Origin: Lentibacillus kapialis | GTDB lineage: Bacteria > Bacillota > Bacilli > Bacillales > Amphibacillaceae | Reading direction: 5' to 3' | Assembly: GCF_014646635.1 (NCBI RefSeq) | Contig: NZ_BMNQ01000003.1 | Location: forward strand, 78,422-142,421 | Length of the DNA: 64,000 bases | In this document: piece by piece, positions 52,930 to 61,872 of the stretch | Layout of the letters: each line of letters starts with the position of its first letter | Position numbering within the stretch: position 1 is the first letter of the stretch | Notes under the pieces: model-generated | The model's database searches: none | Seen by the model: only the letters and a program-made list of their open reading frames with translations | What the model was told of the DNA's origin: nothing | Translations under genes and position numbers: made by a program

Positions 52930-53030
52930 CATGACTAAATAATACCCACAGCAACTCCATCCATGAATGCTTGTGCGATTTATTTTATGCGAGCATACGA
53001 AACAATGTATCCTCACTTGCCCAGTTACCT

Positions 53031-53291
53031 TTACTTTTTAAACATTTTATTTAAGGTCTGCATATCTACCGGCATATTACTTTTTGTGATTGATTCTACA
53101 ATTTTGTCTTCTTTTGCTTTGGAAATAGGTTTATTCGCTAATTTTGACAACCGTTGAACGAGATTTCTAACTGTTTTTTCATCGGAAAAATCAGCATTTT
53201 TTACAGAATCAGCCATTTTATATATGTCGTTTGGACTGATATCTGAATTCTGCTGAACTTTATCAAACAAATTATCCTGAAAGTTACTCAC
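53031..53291 (-). CDS. Stage VI sporulation protein F-like
   Basis: The 86-residue protein begins with a GTG at 53291 (site AGGAGG) and contains DNLFDKVQQNSDISPNDIYK, FSDEKTVRNLVQRLSKLANK and PVDMQTLNKMFKK. It matches the SpoVIF family (B. subtilis YjcC and relatives), needed for coat assembly in the mother cell. A candidate sigma-K promoter precedes it. It is between yphE and gpsA, a position occupied by other small genes in B. subtilis. Confidence 0.82.
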   Translation of the reverse strand: MSNFQDNLFDKVQQNSDISPNDIYKMADSVKNADFSDEKTVRNLVQRLSKLANKPISKAKEDKIVESITKSNMPVDMQTLNKMFKK

Positions 53292-53322
53292 ATGCTCGCC
53301 TCCTTGCATAATCATTTCAACA

Positions 53323-53349
53323 TATTATATGCAAGGTGATCGATTAAGT
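53323..53349 (-). promoter_or_regulatory. Candidate sigma-K promoter of spoVIF-like gene
   Basis: On the minus strand AC (53348-53349), 16 bases, then CATATAATA (53323-53331), matching the late mother-cell consensus AC-N16-CATANNNTA. Confidence 0.45.
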
Positions 53350-53354
53350 GTTAT

Positions 53355-54386
53355 TCAGTAATGCTCATTTAGAAATGGCGTTATATCATCCATTTCGTCC
53401 CGTTTGTTCCGGTTCATCAATTGTTCGACAACATCTTTGGGTTTTTTATCGTCAAATAGAATTGCATACAAGCCTTCGGTGATTGGCATTTCAATCTGCC
53501 GATCCCTGGCAAGCTGATAAGCTGCTTTAGTGGTTCGCACGCCCTCTACAACCATACCCATCTGTTCAAGAACTTCATCCAGCTTCTGCCCTTTTCCCAA
53601 AAGATTGCCTGCGCGCCAGTTACGGCTGTGAGGGCTTGTGCATGTGACGATTAAATCACCGACACCCGGCAGCCCCAGAAAGGTGAGGGGGCTTGCTCCA
53701 AGTGAGACTCCCAGTCTGGCAATTTCAGCCAAGCCTCTCGTAATCAAGGCCGCTTTTGCATTATCACCATATCCTAAACCATTAGAGATACCTGCACCCA
53801 AAGCAATAATATTCTTTAATGCGCCTCCAAGTTCAATTCCAACCATATCATTGCTTGTGTATACTCGAAACGATTCATTAATGAACAAGTCCTGGGCAAA
53901 TGCCGCTTTCTCACTGTTAATGGACGAAACAGTTACCGTTGTTGGTTGCCGCTTACCGACCTCCTCTGCATGACTTGGTCCTGATAATACAACAACGTCT
54001 TCATAATTGTAATCGGTCATCTCCTCATCAATCATTTGGGACACCCGTTTCAAAGTCCCCGGTTCAATCCCTTTTGTTGCATGAACAATGGTTACAGGTT
54101 GTCTCAGTAATTTATCCAGCTCCGAACAGACGTCACGAATTGCCTTCGTTGGTACAACGATAATAACAGCAGAAACATCTTCAATAGCTTTTTCGAGTGA
54201 ATAGAAAGCCTTGATCTGTTCAGGGATGTCTGCATCAAGATATTGTGTATTGTCATGTGTTTGGTTAATGGCTTCGGCCTGTTCACGCCGGTGTGTCCAC
54301 AATCTGACATGGTGTCCGTTGTCGGCCAGAACAATACTTAATGCAGTTCCCCAGCTTCCGGCACCTAATACTGCTACTTTAGTCAA
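53355..54386 (-). CDS. gpsA: Glycerol-3-phosphate dehydrogenase [NAD(P)+]
   Basis: The 343-residue enzyme makes sn-glycerol-3-phosphate for phospholipids. VLGAGSWGTALSIVLADNGH is the NAD(P) loop and ELGGALKNIIALGAGISNGL holds the catalytic Lys. The start is TTG at 54386 with GGAGGAACAACA upstream. It follows der by 12 bases as in Bacillus. Confidence 0.97.
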   Translation of the reverse strand: MTKVAVLGAGSWGTALSIVLADNGHHVRLWTHRREQAEAINQTHDNTQYLDADIPEQIKAFYSLEKAIEDVSAVIIVVPTKAIRDVCSELDKLLRQPVTIVHATKGIEPGTLKRVSQMIDEEMTDYNYEDVVVLSGPSHAEEVGKRQPTTVTVSSINSEKAAFAQDLFINESFRVYTSNDMVGIELGGALKNIIALGAGISNGLGYGDNAKAALITRGLAEIARLGVSLGASPLTFLGLPGVGDLIVTCTSPHSRNWRAGNLLGKGQKLDEVLEQMGMVVEGVRTTKAAYQLARDRQIEMPITEGLYAILFDDKKPKDVVEQLMNRNKRDEMDDITPFLNEHY

Positions 54387-54398
54387 TGTTGTTCCTCC

Positions 54399-55709
54399 TT
54401 ATTGCCGTTTCCGGGCAAAGATCTTAATTGGTGTTCCCACAAATCCAAATGCATCTCTTATCCGATTTTCTAAAAACCGTTTGTATGAAAAATGCATTAA
54501 ATCGGGATCATTAACAAACACGGCAAAACTGGGCGGTTTGATAGCGACTTGAGTTGTGTATAGGACTTTCAGGCGTTTTCCCTTAACTGTAGGTGTTGGG
54601 TTCATTGCCAGTGCATCCATGATGACATCATTTAATACGTTTGTCGGGACGCGTTTTGTGTGATTTTCACTGGCTGTTTTTATGGCTGGGATTAAGGTAT
54701 GCAATCTCTTCTTGGTTTTGGCTGACAAAAAGACAATTGGAGCATAATCCAAGTATTGGAAATTAGCCCTTACTTTCTGTTCAAATTCTTTCATCGTGTT
54801 TTGGTTTTTTTCAACTGTATCCCACTTGTTAACGGCGATAATAATACCGCGCCCTGCTTCATGCGCATAACCGGCTATTTTCTTGTCTTGTTCACGTATA
54901 CCTGTTTCAGCATCGATTAAAACCAGAACAACATCGGAACGTTCAATGGCTTTTAATGCGCGAAGAACACTATATTTTTCGGTTGTTTCATAAACTTTAC
55001 CACGTTTACGCATGCCCGCAGTATCAATGATGACAAAGTCCTGATCATCTCTGTTCAGCCGGGTATCAATCGCATCTCGCGTTGTGCCTTCCAGTTCACT
55101 TACGATGACACGCTCCTCATTTAACATAGCATTAACAAGTGATGATTTCCCGACATTGGGTCTTCCGATTACGCTGAAGTAAATGGTTTCATCATCAGAC
55201 TCCTGATCGTGCATTTTCGGAAAATATCCGATAACTGTATCCAGCAAGTCGCCAAGTCCAAGACCGTGAGCTCCTGAAATAGGATATGGCTCTCCAAATC
55301 CGAGTGCATAATATTCATAAATTTCATTACGCATTTCCGGATTATCAATTTTATTTACAGCGACAACAACCGGTTTATTGGATTTATATAAGATTTTTGC
55401 CACTTCTTCATCAGCGGCAGTTATACCTTCGCGGCCGTTTACCAAAAAGATAATCACATCTGCTTCGTCTATTGCTATTTCCGCTTGCTGACGCATTTGC
55501 ACAAGCAGTGGTTCATCACTCATTTCAATGCCACCTGTATCAATGACATTGAATGCTGTAGTCAGCCACTCAGCCTCCGCATAAATCCGATCACGCGTAA
55601 CGCCGGGGGTATCTTCTACAATCGAAACACGCTCACCTACCAGCCGGTTGAATATGGTCGATTTTCCTACATTCGGTCTTCCTACAATTGCTACAATAGA
55701 TTTTCTCAT
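54399..55709 (-). CDS. der: Ribosome-assembly GTPase Der (EngA)
   Basis: The 436-residue protein has two tandem GTPase domains, each with GRPNVGKS (G1), DTGGIE or DTAGMR (G3) and NKID or NKWD (G4), plus a C-terminal KH-like domain. It helps mature the 50S subunit and is essential. The start at 55709 with AGAGGAG upstream gives the standard family length. Confidence 0.98.
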   Translation of the reverse strand: MRKSIVAIVGRPNVGKSTIFNRLVGERVSIVEDTPGVTRDRIYAEAEWLTTAFNVIDTGGIEMSDEPLLVQMRQQAEIAIDEADVIIFLVNGREGITAADEEVAKILYKSNKPVVVAVNKIDNPEMRNEIYEYYALGFGEPYPISGAHGLGLGDLLDTVIGYFPKMHDQESDDETIYFSVIGRPNVGKSSLVNAMLNEERVIVSELEGTTRDAIDTRLNRDDQDFVIIDTAGMRKRGKVYETTEKYSVLRALKAIERSDVVLVLIDAETGIREQDKKIAGYAHEAGRGIIIAVNKWDTVEKNQNTMKEFEQKVRANFQYLDYAPIVFLSAKTKKRLHTLIPAIKTASENHTKRVPTNVLNDVIMDALAMNPTPTVKGKRLKVLYTTQVAIKPPSFAVFVNDPDLMHFSYKRFLENRIRDAFGFVGTPIKIFARKRQ

Positions 55710-55759
55710 GAAAGGAACTCCTCTTCTGTCTCTCTCATATGCTTTTAAGTAAGTGTTCA

Positions 55760-55848
55760 TTAGAATGACTCGGCATCCAGCCTCTTATAACTATGAGCAC
55801 CAGAGTTTTCTTAAAAAGTCTTCAAAATTTATACTTTCTGACGTTAAA
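55760..55848 (+). repeat. R2 hairpin repeat, copy g (degenerate arms)
   Basis: TTAGAATGACTCGGCATCC is followed by GAGTTTTCTTAAAAAGTC and AAAATTTATACTTTCTGACGTTA. The tail is well preserved, the second arm is damaged. Confidence 0.65.
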
Positions 55849-55890
55849 ATAAAACAGGATCGGGATGGATCCAAGTGAGCCTGTTTTACC
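55849..55890 (-). terminator. Hairpin between der and the tandem array
   Basis: AAAACAGG / CCTGTTTT arms enclose a loop with the palindrome GGATCC area. TTTTATTTTAA follows on the minus strand. Confidence 0.5.
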
Positions 55891-55982
55891 GTAGTGTGTA
55901 TACATTCGAGTACAAGATATACACTTTATTAATTTTAGCAAAAGAATGCATTAACCACAATTTTTTATTGAGCTGTTTTGTG

Positions 55983-56069
55983 GGCTGTTCATCAAAATCT
56001 ATGGGTGACAAATTAGATGTCATGTTGACGTAAGCAGTTGCTTCGGAAAAACACTTGGGTGCTCGTGAA
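55983..56069 (+). repeat. R4 repeat, copy 1
   Basis: About 87 bp, matching 63877-63964 with roughly nine mismatches plus a diverged end. Shared blocks are AAAATCTATGG, TGACAAATTAGATGTCA (an inverted pair TGACA/TGTCA) and GCTTCGGAAAAACACT. The 20-bp tandem array starts immediately after it. Confidence 0.8.
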
Positions 56070-56070
56070 G

Positions 56071-56381
56071 TTCCCGCTCATCTGCTGATGTTTCCGCTCA
56101 TCTGCTGATGTTTCTGCTCTTCTGCTGATGTTTCTGCTCTTCTGCTGATGTTTCTGCTCATCTGCTGATGTTCCCGCTCATCTGCTGATATTCCCGCTCA
56201 TCTGCTGATGTTCCCGCTCATCTGCTGATGTTCTTGCTCATCTGCTGATGTTCCCGCTCATCTGCTGATGTTCCCGCTCATCTGCTGATGTTCCCGCTCA
56301 TCTGCTGATGTTCCTGCTCATCTGCTGATGTTCCCGCTCATTTGCTGATGTTTCTGCTCATCTGCTGATGTTCCCGCTCAT
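56071..56381 (+). repeat. Tandem array: 15.5 copies of a 20-bp unit
   Basis: There are fifteen uninterrupted full units of TTCCCGCTCATCTGCTGATG and an 11-base partial unit. Variants cluster at positions 3-5 (CCC, TCC, TCT, CTT, CCT) and 10-12; units 3 and 4 share CTTCTG. Each unit contains CATC-TGCT-GATG, a 4-bp inverted repeat. The period is not a multiple of three and every frame meets stops, so it is not coding. It has no spacers, so it is not CRISPR. Confidence 0.95.
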
Positions 56382-56499
56382 ATTTCCAGCCACTACCATT
56401 ATGGCTGCCTTTTCTGTGCTTTAAACAAAAGGCTTTTAGCAGCAGTGCTCTTATAATCATTTACAATGTTTTTCTATCGATTGTCGTTATCTTTCAGTT
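56382..56499. other. Spacer after the tandem array
   Basis: No ORF or strong site is visible; it joins the array to R2 copy h. Confidence 0.3.
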
Positions 56500-56588
56500 C
56501 TTAGAAAAACATAGGCGTAGCCCCGTCTTATAACGTGTGTCGAAGTTTTTTATAAGGTCATCCATAATTTATATTTCCTGACATTATA
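56500..56588 (+). repeat. R2 hairpin repeat, copy h (degenerate arms)
   Basis: TTAGAAAAACATAGGCG is followed by CGAAGTTTTTTATAAGGTCA and TCCATAATTTATATTTCCTGAC. Tail and ends are conserved; the central hairpin has decayed. Confidence 0.65.
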
Positions 56589-56624
56589 AAAAAGAGCTCT
56601 TTTCGATCACGAAAAGAGCTCTTT
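56586..56624 (-). terminator. Terminator of S1-domain protein gene
   Basis: The stem AAAGAGCTCTTTTCG / CGAAAAGAGCTCTTT is perfect with a 4-base loop and is followed by T-rich sequence on the minus strand. Confidence 0.85.
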
Positions 56625-56636
56625 CAACGGCAAGTA

Positions 56637-56719
56637 AGAAAGTATAAATTCTTTCTTACTGCATACGTGCAACGAAGGCTTTTGCTATTAAAGCTTGGCG
56701 ATAAGCCAAGTTTTCTAAT
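56637..56719 (-). repeat. R2 hairpin repeat, probable copy i
   Basis: It begins GAAAGTATAAATT and ends with GCTTGGCGATAAGCCAAGTTTTCTAA, following the same plan as copies c-e but strongly diverged. It lies next to the stop of the S1-domain gene. Confidence 0.4.
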
Positions 56720-56721
56720 TA

Positions 56722-57852
56722 CTATTTGTATTTATCGAGTTCATTACCGATAAAATCACCGATTTGAAATCCGGGCTGATCGTCATCTTTTTCATATTGT
56801 TTTACTTCTGATGCTTCTTTCTCTTGTTCTAATTCTTTTATACTCAATGAGATTCGTTCTTCCTGTTCATTGACATCCAACACTTTTACATTTATTTCTT
56901 GACCGATTTCAAGAACCTCTTGAGGTGTACCAATATGACGGTTAGCAATTTGTGAAATGTGCACCAATCCCTCGACACCAGGGAAGACTTCAACAAATGC
57001 ACCAAAGTTAACAAGTCGTTTTACTTTGCCCTCAAGCACGTCTCCTTGTGATACACGATCTTCGATATTTGCCCATGGACCTGGCAGTGTTTTTTTCCGC
57101 GAAAGAGAGATGCGTTCATTATCCCTGTCAATAGAAAGCACTTCTACTTTAATCGAGTCACCCTCTGCGACAACATCTGAAGCTTTTTCCACATGTTCAT
57201 GAGCAAGCTGTGAAATATGCACCAGACCGTCAATGCCGCCAAGGTTTACAAAAACTCCAAAATTAGTCAGGCGTTGAACAGTACCTTCCAGTACTTGTCC
57301 CTCTTCAAGCGATTGAAGAACCTCATGTTTTTTTGCATTCAACTCATCTCTGACCACATCTTTATGGGATAGGATGATGCGATTTTGCTCTCTATCCAAA
57401 TCCACGATTTTGACACTAAGCGGCTCATTTAAATAATCCGAGAAGTCCTCAACATAATAAGTTTCAACGAGCGAAGCCGGAATAAACCCGCGTACACCGA
57501 CATCAGCAACAAGGCCACCCTTAACGATTTCCTTTATTTCAGTTTCAAATACTTTACCGCTTTGATATGCTTCGTCAAGTTTTTCCCAGGCTTGTTCAGC
57601 ATCTACCGCTTTTTTAGACAGAATGACTTCATCATCATCCAGTTTTTTTACATACAGAGTCAATGAGTCACCTTCTTCAACGGTATCGCTTGCTTTCTCA
57701 ATATGAAGACTTGATAATTCACCAATCGGAACAATACCTTCTGTCTTGTAACCAATATCAACAAGAACTTGTTTATCTTCTACTTTTAGTACTGTTCCTG
57801 TGACAATATCTCCTATATTCAATTGCGTTATTCCATTGCTGGATTCATTCAT
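56722..57852 (-). CDS. ypfD: S1-domain RNA-binding protein (ribosomal protein S1 homolog, YpfD)
   Basis: The 376-residue protein has four S1 OB-fold domains (for example GDIVTGTVLKVEDKQVLVDI, GQVLEGTVQRLTNFGVFVNL and GDVLEGKVKRLVNFGAFVEV). It resembles B. subtilis YpfD rather than the six-domain S1 of E. coli. It probably binds mRNA or helps translation. The ATG at 57852 has AAGGAGGGC upstream. It is between plsC and der. Confidence 0.92.
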   Translation of the reverse strand: MNESSNGITQLNIGDIVTGTVLKVEDKQVLVDIGYKTEGIVPIGELSSLHIEKASDTVEEGDSLTLYVKKLDDDEVILSKKAVDAEQAWEKLDEAYQSGKVFETEIKEIVKGGLVADVGVRGFIPASLVETYYVEDFSDYLNEPLSVKIVDLDREQNRIILSHKDVVRDELNAKKHEVLQSLEEGQVLEGTVQRLTNFGVFVNLGGIDGLVHISQLAHEHVEKASDVVAEGDSIKVEVLSIDRDNERISLSRKKTLPGPWANIEDRVSQGDVLEGKVKRLVNFGAFVEVFPGVEGLVHISQIANRHIGTPQEVLEIGQEINVKVLDVNEQEERISLSIKELEQEKEASEVKQYEKDDDQPGFQIGDFIGNELDKYK

Positions 57853-57923
57853 ACCATAGCCCTCCTTAAAATACATAACAACAAAAAATAAATTTCCTTT
57901 TTTATAACTTCTAATATTTATAA

Positions 57924-58529
57924 TTATTTGTCAAGCGAAGCATGTTGTGAATGATGATTTTCCATTAAATTTCCGATTTCTGTCATAATTGCATCTGCTG
58001 CTTCTTTTGCTGATGCTTTTGAATCACGGTATGCTTGCATATTCACAGCTTCGCCATAGATCACTTTTAGTTTACTGCCGGGCTTATACGGACCGATAAT
58101 CGCACAGGGGATGATTGTCGCGTTGGATTTTAATGCAAAAAAGCCGGCTCCGGCCAATGGTTTCCCAAGCTGACCTGTTTTACTTCGTGTCCCTTCGGGA
58201 AAAAGTCCCAGCGTATTTCCCTGCTCCAGAATCTCCAGTCCCTTGCGCAAAGCAGTTCTGTCGCGCATTCCCCTTTTCACTGGAAATGCGTGAATATTTG
58301 TTAGCAGTTTGCGCAAAAAAGGCTTTTCAAATAACTCGCCTTTTGCCATAAAATAAATATCCCGAGGTGATGTAATCCCTACAACCGGAGGATCAAGATT
58401 GGAAGTATGATTTGAGCAAATGATTACAGGACCGTTTTTGGGGATGTTTTCCTTTCCGGTAATCCGGATACGAAATAAGGGATAAAATATGGCTGACACC
58501 ACCCACTTGGCTGTCTTATAAAGATTCAT
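57924..58529 (-). CDS. plsC: 1-acyl-sn-glycerol-3-phosphate acyltransferase
   Basis: The 201-residue membrane-associated enzyme adds the second acyl chain in phosphatidic acid synthesis. The HX4D motif is in [11 protein letters not shown], with [10 protein letters not shown] as the glycerol-phosphate site. The start at 58529 lies inside the cmk end (14-base overlap) with AGAGGGA upstream. gpsA, which supplies the backbone, is 4 kb away. Confidence 0.93.
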   Translation of the reverse strand: MNLYKTAKWVVSAIFYPLFRIRITGKENIPKNGPVIICSNHTSNLDPPVVGITSPRDIYFMAKGELFEKPFLRKLLTNIHAFPVKRGMRDRTALRKGLEILEQGNTLGLFPEGTRSKTGQLGKPLAGAGFFALKSNATIIPCAIIGPYKPGSKLKVIYGEAVNMQAYRDSKASAKEAADAIMTEIGNLMENHHSQHASLDK

Positions 58530-59220
58530 CAGGATTCCCTCTGTCTGATGCAATCTTTTCCACTTCGTAAAGGATGGATTCAGCGACCTCATCAATTGAT
58601 AAGTTGGTGGTATCCAGTTCAATCGCATCGTCTGCTTTAATTAACGGAGCGAAATCCCGTTTTGAGTCAATTCGGTCCCTTTCCTCAATTTCCTGTTTTA
58701 AAGTTTCAAAATCAGCGGAAAAACCTTTTTCGGCATTTTCCTCATATCTTCGCTTTGCCCGTTCTTTTACTGAGGCTTTCAAAAAGATTTTTACTTCCGC
58801 ATCTGGCAGAACGTGAGTGCCAATATCGCGTCCATCCATAACAACCCCCCGTCTTTTAGCCAGTTCTTGCTGGCGCTTGACCATTTCTCCCCGCACACTT
58901 GAATGCTTAGCTGTATAGGATACATTGTTGGTCACGTTCTCAGATCGGATATCGTGGGTGACATCGTTACCATCAATCAGAACGTGCTGCTGATCTTTCT
59001 CTTGCAGAAGTTCTATGCTCGTTTCCGCTAAAAGATCCGCAAGCTTCTTTTCATCATCAAACGGGATATGCTCCTGCAGCGCTTTATATGTTAAAGCCCG
59101 GTACATTGCTCCAGTATCAATATAAATAAAAGAAAGCTTCTTGGCGACAATTTTAGAAACCGTGCTTTTTCCGGCAGCTGCAGGACCATCAATTGCTATC
59201 GCGATTGCATGTGTATTCAT
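58516..59220 (-). CDS. cmk: Cytidylate kinase
   Basis: The 234-residue enzyme phosphorylates CMP and d[22 protein letters not shown] is the P-loop, [13 protein letters not shown] the CMP site and [20 protein letters not shown] the family signature. It overlaps plsC. The cmk-plsC-ypfD order is common in Bacillaceae. Region 59221-59438 upstream contains no ORF. Confidence 0.97.
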   Translation of the reverse strand: MNTHAIAIAIDGPAAAGKSTVSKIVAKKLSFIYIDTGAMYRALTYKALQEHIPFDDEKKLADLLAETSIELLQEKDQQHVLIDGNDVTHDIRSENVTNNVSYTAKHSSVRGEMVKRQQELAKRRGVVMDGRDIGTHVLPDAEVKIFLKASVKERAKRRYEENAEKGFSADFETLKQEIEERDRIDSKRDFAPLIKADDAIELDTTNLSIDEVAESILYEVEKIASDRGNPDESL

Positions 59221-59438
59221 TATTGTCTTTCATTCCCCTCGAAAATGAGTGGTGCAGGTATTAAAAGAGCAACCAATCATCATTTGAATAATTACCGACT
59301 TCAGTCTATGTAATCCTACATTTAAAATAATAACATACATGCTAAAAAAAGTTCTAATGATTTTCAATCCGCGAAGTCGAAATGTCCAGTACCTTTATCA
59401 TATCCTTATATTGTTATCTTGTACATTTATTTATAAAG

Positions 59439-59465
59439 GAAAAAAAGGAAGAGCTAAGCCCTTCC
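59439..59465 (-). terminator. Terminator of sleB-ypeB
   Basis: GGAAGGGCTTAGCTCTTCC hairpin is followed by T8 on the minus strand and overlaps the ypeB stop. Confidence 0.85.
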
Positions 59466-60809
59466 CTGTGAAGCGAATGCATAATTAATCTCAGTACCAT
59501 CCAGTTTTTCCACTTTTTCCTCCGTACCATCTTTTGCATTTATGAATATCCGGTACGTTTCGTTACCAAGCACTCCAAGAAACTCATATACCAAAACTTC
59601 TTCGCCGATATCATTGTCAATTATGGCCATGTGTTCCTCATTAATCTGAACGTCCGGATTCACCTTTTCTTTTGCTTCATCCTTCGAAAGCTTCGGTTCA
59701 GGGATGTCTCGTTCTTTATGGTTCATAAAGTAATTTCTCGCTGTCAGTCCAAGCAGATCACCGTTATCTAATGCTACTTTCAGTTCTATTGCATCGGAAT
59801 AGATCCTTACACCTTCCTGATTGTAAAGGAAAGAATAGACACCAATGTTGTCATACTGGTTACTGGTGAAGACTTCCATATCATCAAAATTATATTGATC
59901 TACATATTCTTTTGCCTTTTCCAATCCCTGGTTGAGACTGATTTTTTGTTCCTGTACCTGTCGGTTAACCAACAATGTCAGTGGGTGTCCTCCCTGCTTG
60001 GTTATATCAAGGTAGCCATTTTTATTGCCATTCTTATAAGAAACACTATATATTGGAAGATCTGCTCCCTTGCCGCTCTCCGTTACTGTCAATTTATCCT
60101 TATTTTTGACATTGAGTAATTCCTGGCCTCTTTTAGACGCTTGTGCTTTATTAATTTTTTCGCCAGTGAGGTTTTGGTATTTATGTTCCTCTGCGGAAGT
60201 TCCTGTTAGTGCTGAATCCACATTACTTTCAGCAAAACCCTCAACTTTTTTTTCAACAGTCTGGAAGCCGTCAACAATCGTATTATCTGATTGCTCATCT
60301 TGAGTGGCTAATGCTAATTGCACATCCATCCATCGCAGGTTTTCATCCAACACAGTATGTTGAACGTTTCTGAGCTCATCTTTCAATTCGCCGGATTGTT
60401 CATATAAGTTCTGAAGGGTTTTAACTTCTTTGTCTTTCAACGGTTTCTTCTGTAAATCTCTTACAGCTGTACGATAAGTAAAATCGCCTATGTTTGCAAG
60501 AAACTCTTCTGTTTTGTTAAATGGCATTAATGTCAGTGGTAGCTGTCCAACATTGGAAGATGCTTGTGATGTCAGTCTCCAAATTTCGACCATTTGCGGT
60601 GAGAGCTGCTCTCTTGAGTTCATTGCCAAGGCTGTACCGATCTTGTCATGAAGCACGTCCATATGATAAGAAAGCTCATGAAATGCTCGCTGATAGTTGT
60701 TTTCAGCTTGGATTAAGACCGCATTTTTTTCTTGATGTTCCTGATATCCCCAAAAACTGACACCAGCTATTCCCAAGGTGAGAACTCCAATTAAAATCCA
60801 TCGTATCAT
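59454..60809 (-). CDS. ypeB: Germination protein YpeB
   Basis: The 451-residue protein has an N-terminal membrane anchor (IRWILIGVLTLGIAGVSFWG), a helical N-terminal domain and three PepSY-type modules (HPLTLLVNRQVQEQKISLNQ, LSKDEAKEKVNPDVQ and others). In spores it stabilises and controls the cortex hydrolase SleB. The ATG at 60809 is used because AAAGGTG lies about eight bases upstream. It follows sleB by 15 bases. Confidence 0.93.
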   Translation of the reverse strand: MIRWILIGVLTLGIAGVSFWGYQEHQEKNAVLIQAENNYQRAFHELSYHMDVLHDKIGTALAMNSREQLSPQMVEIWRLTSQASSNVGQLPLTLMPFNKTEEFLANIGDFTYRTAVRDLQKKPLKDKEVKTLQNLYEQSGELKDELRNVQHTVLDENLRWMDVQLALATQDEQSDNTIVDGFQTVEKKVEGFAESNVDSALTGTSAEEHKYQNLTGEKINKAQASKRGQELLNVKNKDKLTVTESGKGADLPIYSVSYKNGNKNGYLDITKQGGHPLTLLVNRQVQEQKISLNQGLEKAKEYVDQYNFDDMEVFTSNQYDNIGVYSFLYNQEGVRIYSDAIELKVALDNGDLLGLTARNYFMNHKERDIPEPKLSKDEAKEKVNPDVQINEEHMAIIDNDIGEEVLVYEFLGVLGNETYRIFINAKDGTEEKVEKLDGTEINYAFASQGRA

Positions 60810-60824
60810 TTTCATCACACCTTT

Positions 60825-61667
60825 CTATTTAGCGAATATATGTTTTCCTATTTTTTTAATTTGTGGTCGCGACCAGATCCAATCCGAGGTTGCTGTCACC
60901 GGATTAAAATAATAGATGGCATTTCCTGATGGATCCCATCCATTAATGGCATCAAGGACAGCTTTCTTAGAATTCTTTTTAGGTGTCAGCCAAATTTGTC
61001 CATCAGCTACAGCAGTGAATGCTCTTGGTTCAAAAATGACGCCTGACACTGAATTAGGAAAAGACGGACTTTCGACACGGTTCAAGATGACCGCAGCAAC
61101 CGCAACTTGTCCAACATATGGTTCTCCTCTGGCTTCCCCGTTAACAGCATTGGCCATTAATTGAATATCGTTTTGCGAATACCCCTGAGGTACATTCGCG
61201 GCTGCTGGTTTTGTTTGTGCATTATTATCATTTGTATTATTATTAGATGTATTGTTGTTGCCACCATTGCCTGACTCGGACTGTTTTGAGTTATCAACAC
61301 CTCCATAATGGGTGAAATCATTGCCTTGGTTTATTTGGCTTTTAACGTATTCCTTGTCATATTCACTTGCTGCCTCCAGTTTTTCTTTGGTTTTCGTTCC
61401 GGCTAGACCGTCAATTTCAATTCCGAATTCATATTGGAAATTCCGCAGAGCCCAATATGTTCCCCATCCGAATACGCCATCAATATTTCCGTTGTAAAAA
61501 CCAAGATATTGCAACCTCGCCTGCAACTCAATCACGTCTTCACCAACTGCACCTTGTTGAATGACTTGATCAGAAAAGGCGTTCACCGGCTTTACAGAAT
61601 GTGGTGTTTGCAGTCCAATTGCCATAAGACATATAATGATAAATAGGAACATTTTTCTGTAGGTCAT
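60825..61667 (-). CDS. sleB: Spore cortex-lytic enzyme SleB
   Basis: The 280-residue secreted lytic transglycosylase degrades cortex peptidoglycan at germination. It has a signal peptide (residues 1-30), a peptidoglycan-binding domain (about 35-95, LQARLQYLGFYNGNIDGVFG), an Asn/Ser-rich linker (about 125-155) and a hydrolase_2 domain with AVNGEARGEPYVGQVAVAAV holding the catalytic Glu. GCAGGAGGC precedes the ATG. A TGAATA box lies upstream, but I cannot place a convincing sigma-G -10. Confidence 0.95.
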   Translation of the reverse strand: MTYRKMFLFIIICLMAIGLQTPHSVKPVNAFSDQVIQQGAVGEDVIELQARLQYLGFYNGNIDGVFGWGTYWALRNFQYEFGIEIDGLAGTKTKEKLEAASEYDKEYVKSQINQGNDFTHYGGVDNSKQSESGNGGNNNTSNNNTNDNNAQTKPAAANVPQGYSQNDIQLMANAVNGEARGEPYVGQVAVAAVILNRVESPSFPNSVSGVIFEPRAFTAVADGQIWLTPKKNSKKAVLDAINGWDPSGNAIYYFNPVTATSDWIWSRPQIKKIGKHIFAK

Positions 61668-61833
61668 ATCGTTGCCTCCTGCTAAGCATTATCATAATGA
61701 ACCTATTTTTTTACGAAACAGTTATTTTATTCATCTGGAATACTTTTTTATAATGTTGGAACTTATGAAATGTTGATGAAAGCGCGTCGCGTATTAATAA
61801 AGGATGATCCTGAGCCTCTTTAAACGTTAGCCA

Positions 61834-61872
61834 ATAAAAAACGCCTTTATATAACGGGATATAAAGGCGTTC
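61834..61872 (-). terminator. Terminator of prsW
   Basis: AACGCCTTTATAT / ATATAAAGGCGTT, 13 perfect base pairs with a 6-base loop, is followed by T6 on the minus strand. The rest of 61673-61833 shows no credible gene. Confidence 0.9.

Noticed and set aside
56071..56381. CRISPR array
   Set aside because: The 20-bp units are directly abutting with no unique spacers, and no cas gene is in the window.
61668..61760. Sigma-G promoter of sleB
   Set aside because: TGAATA is present, but the nearest CAT-like -10 is about 28 bases away, outside the allowed spacing.
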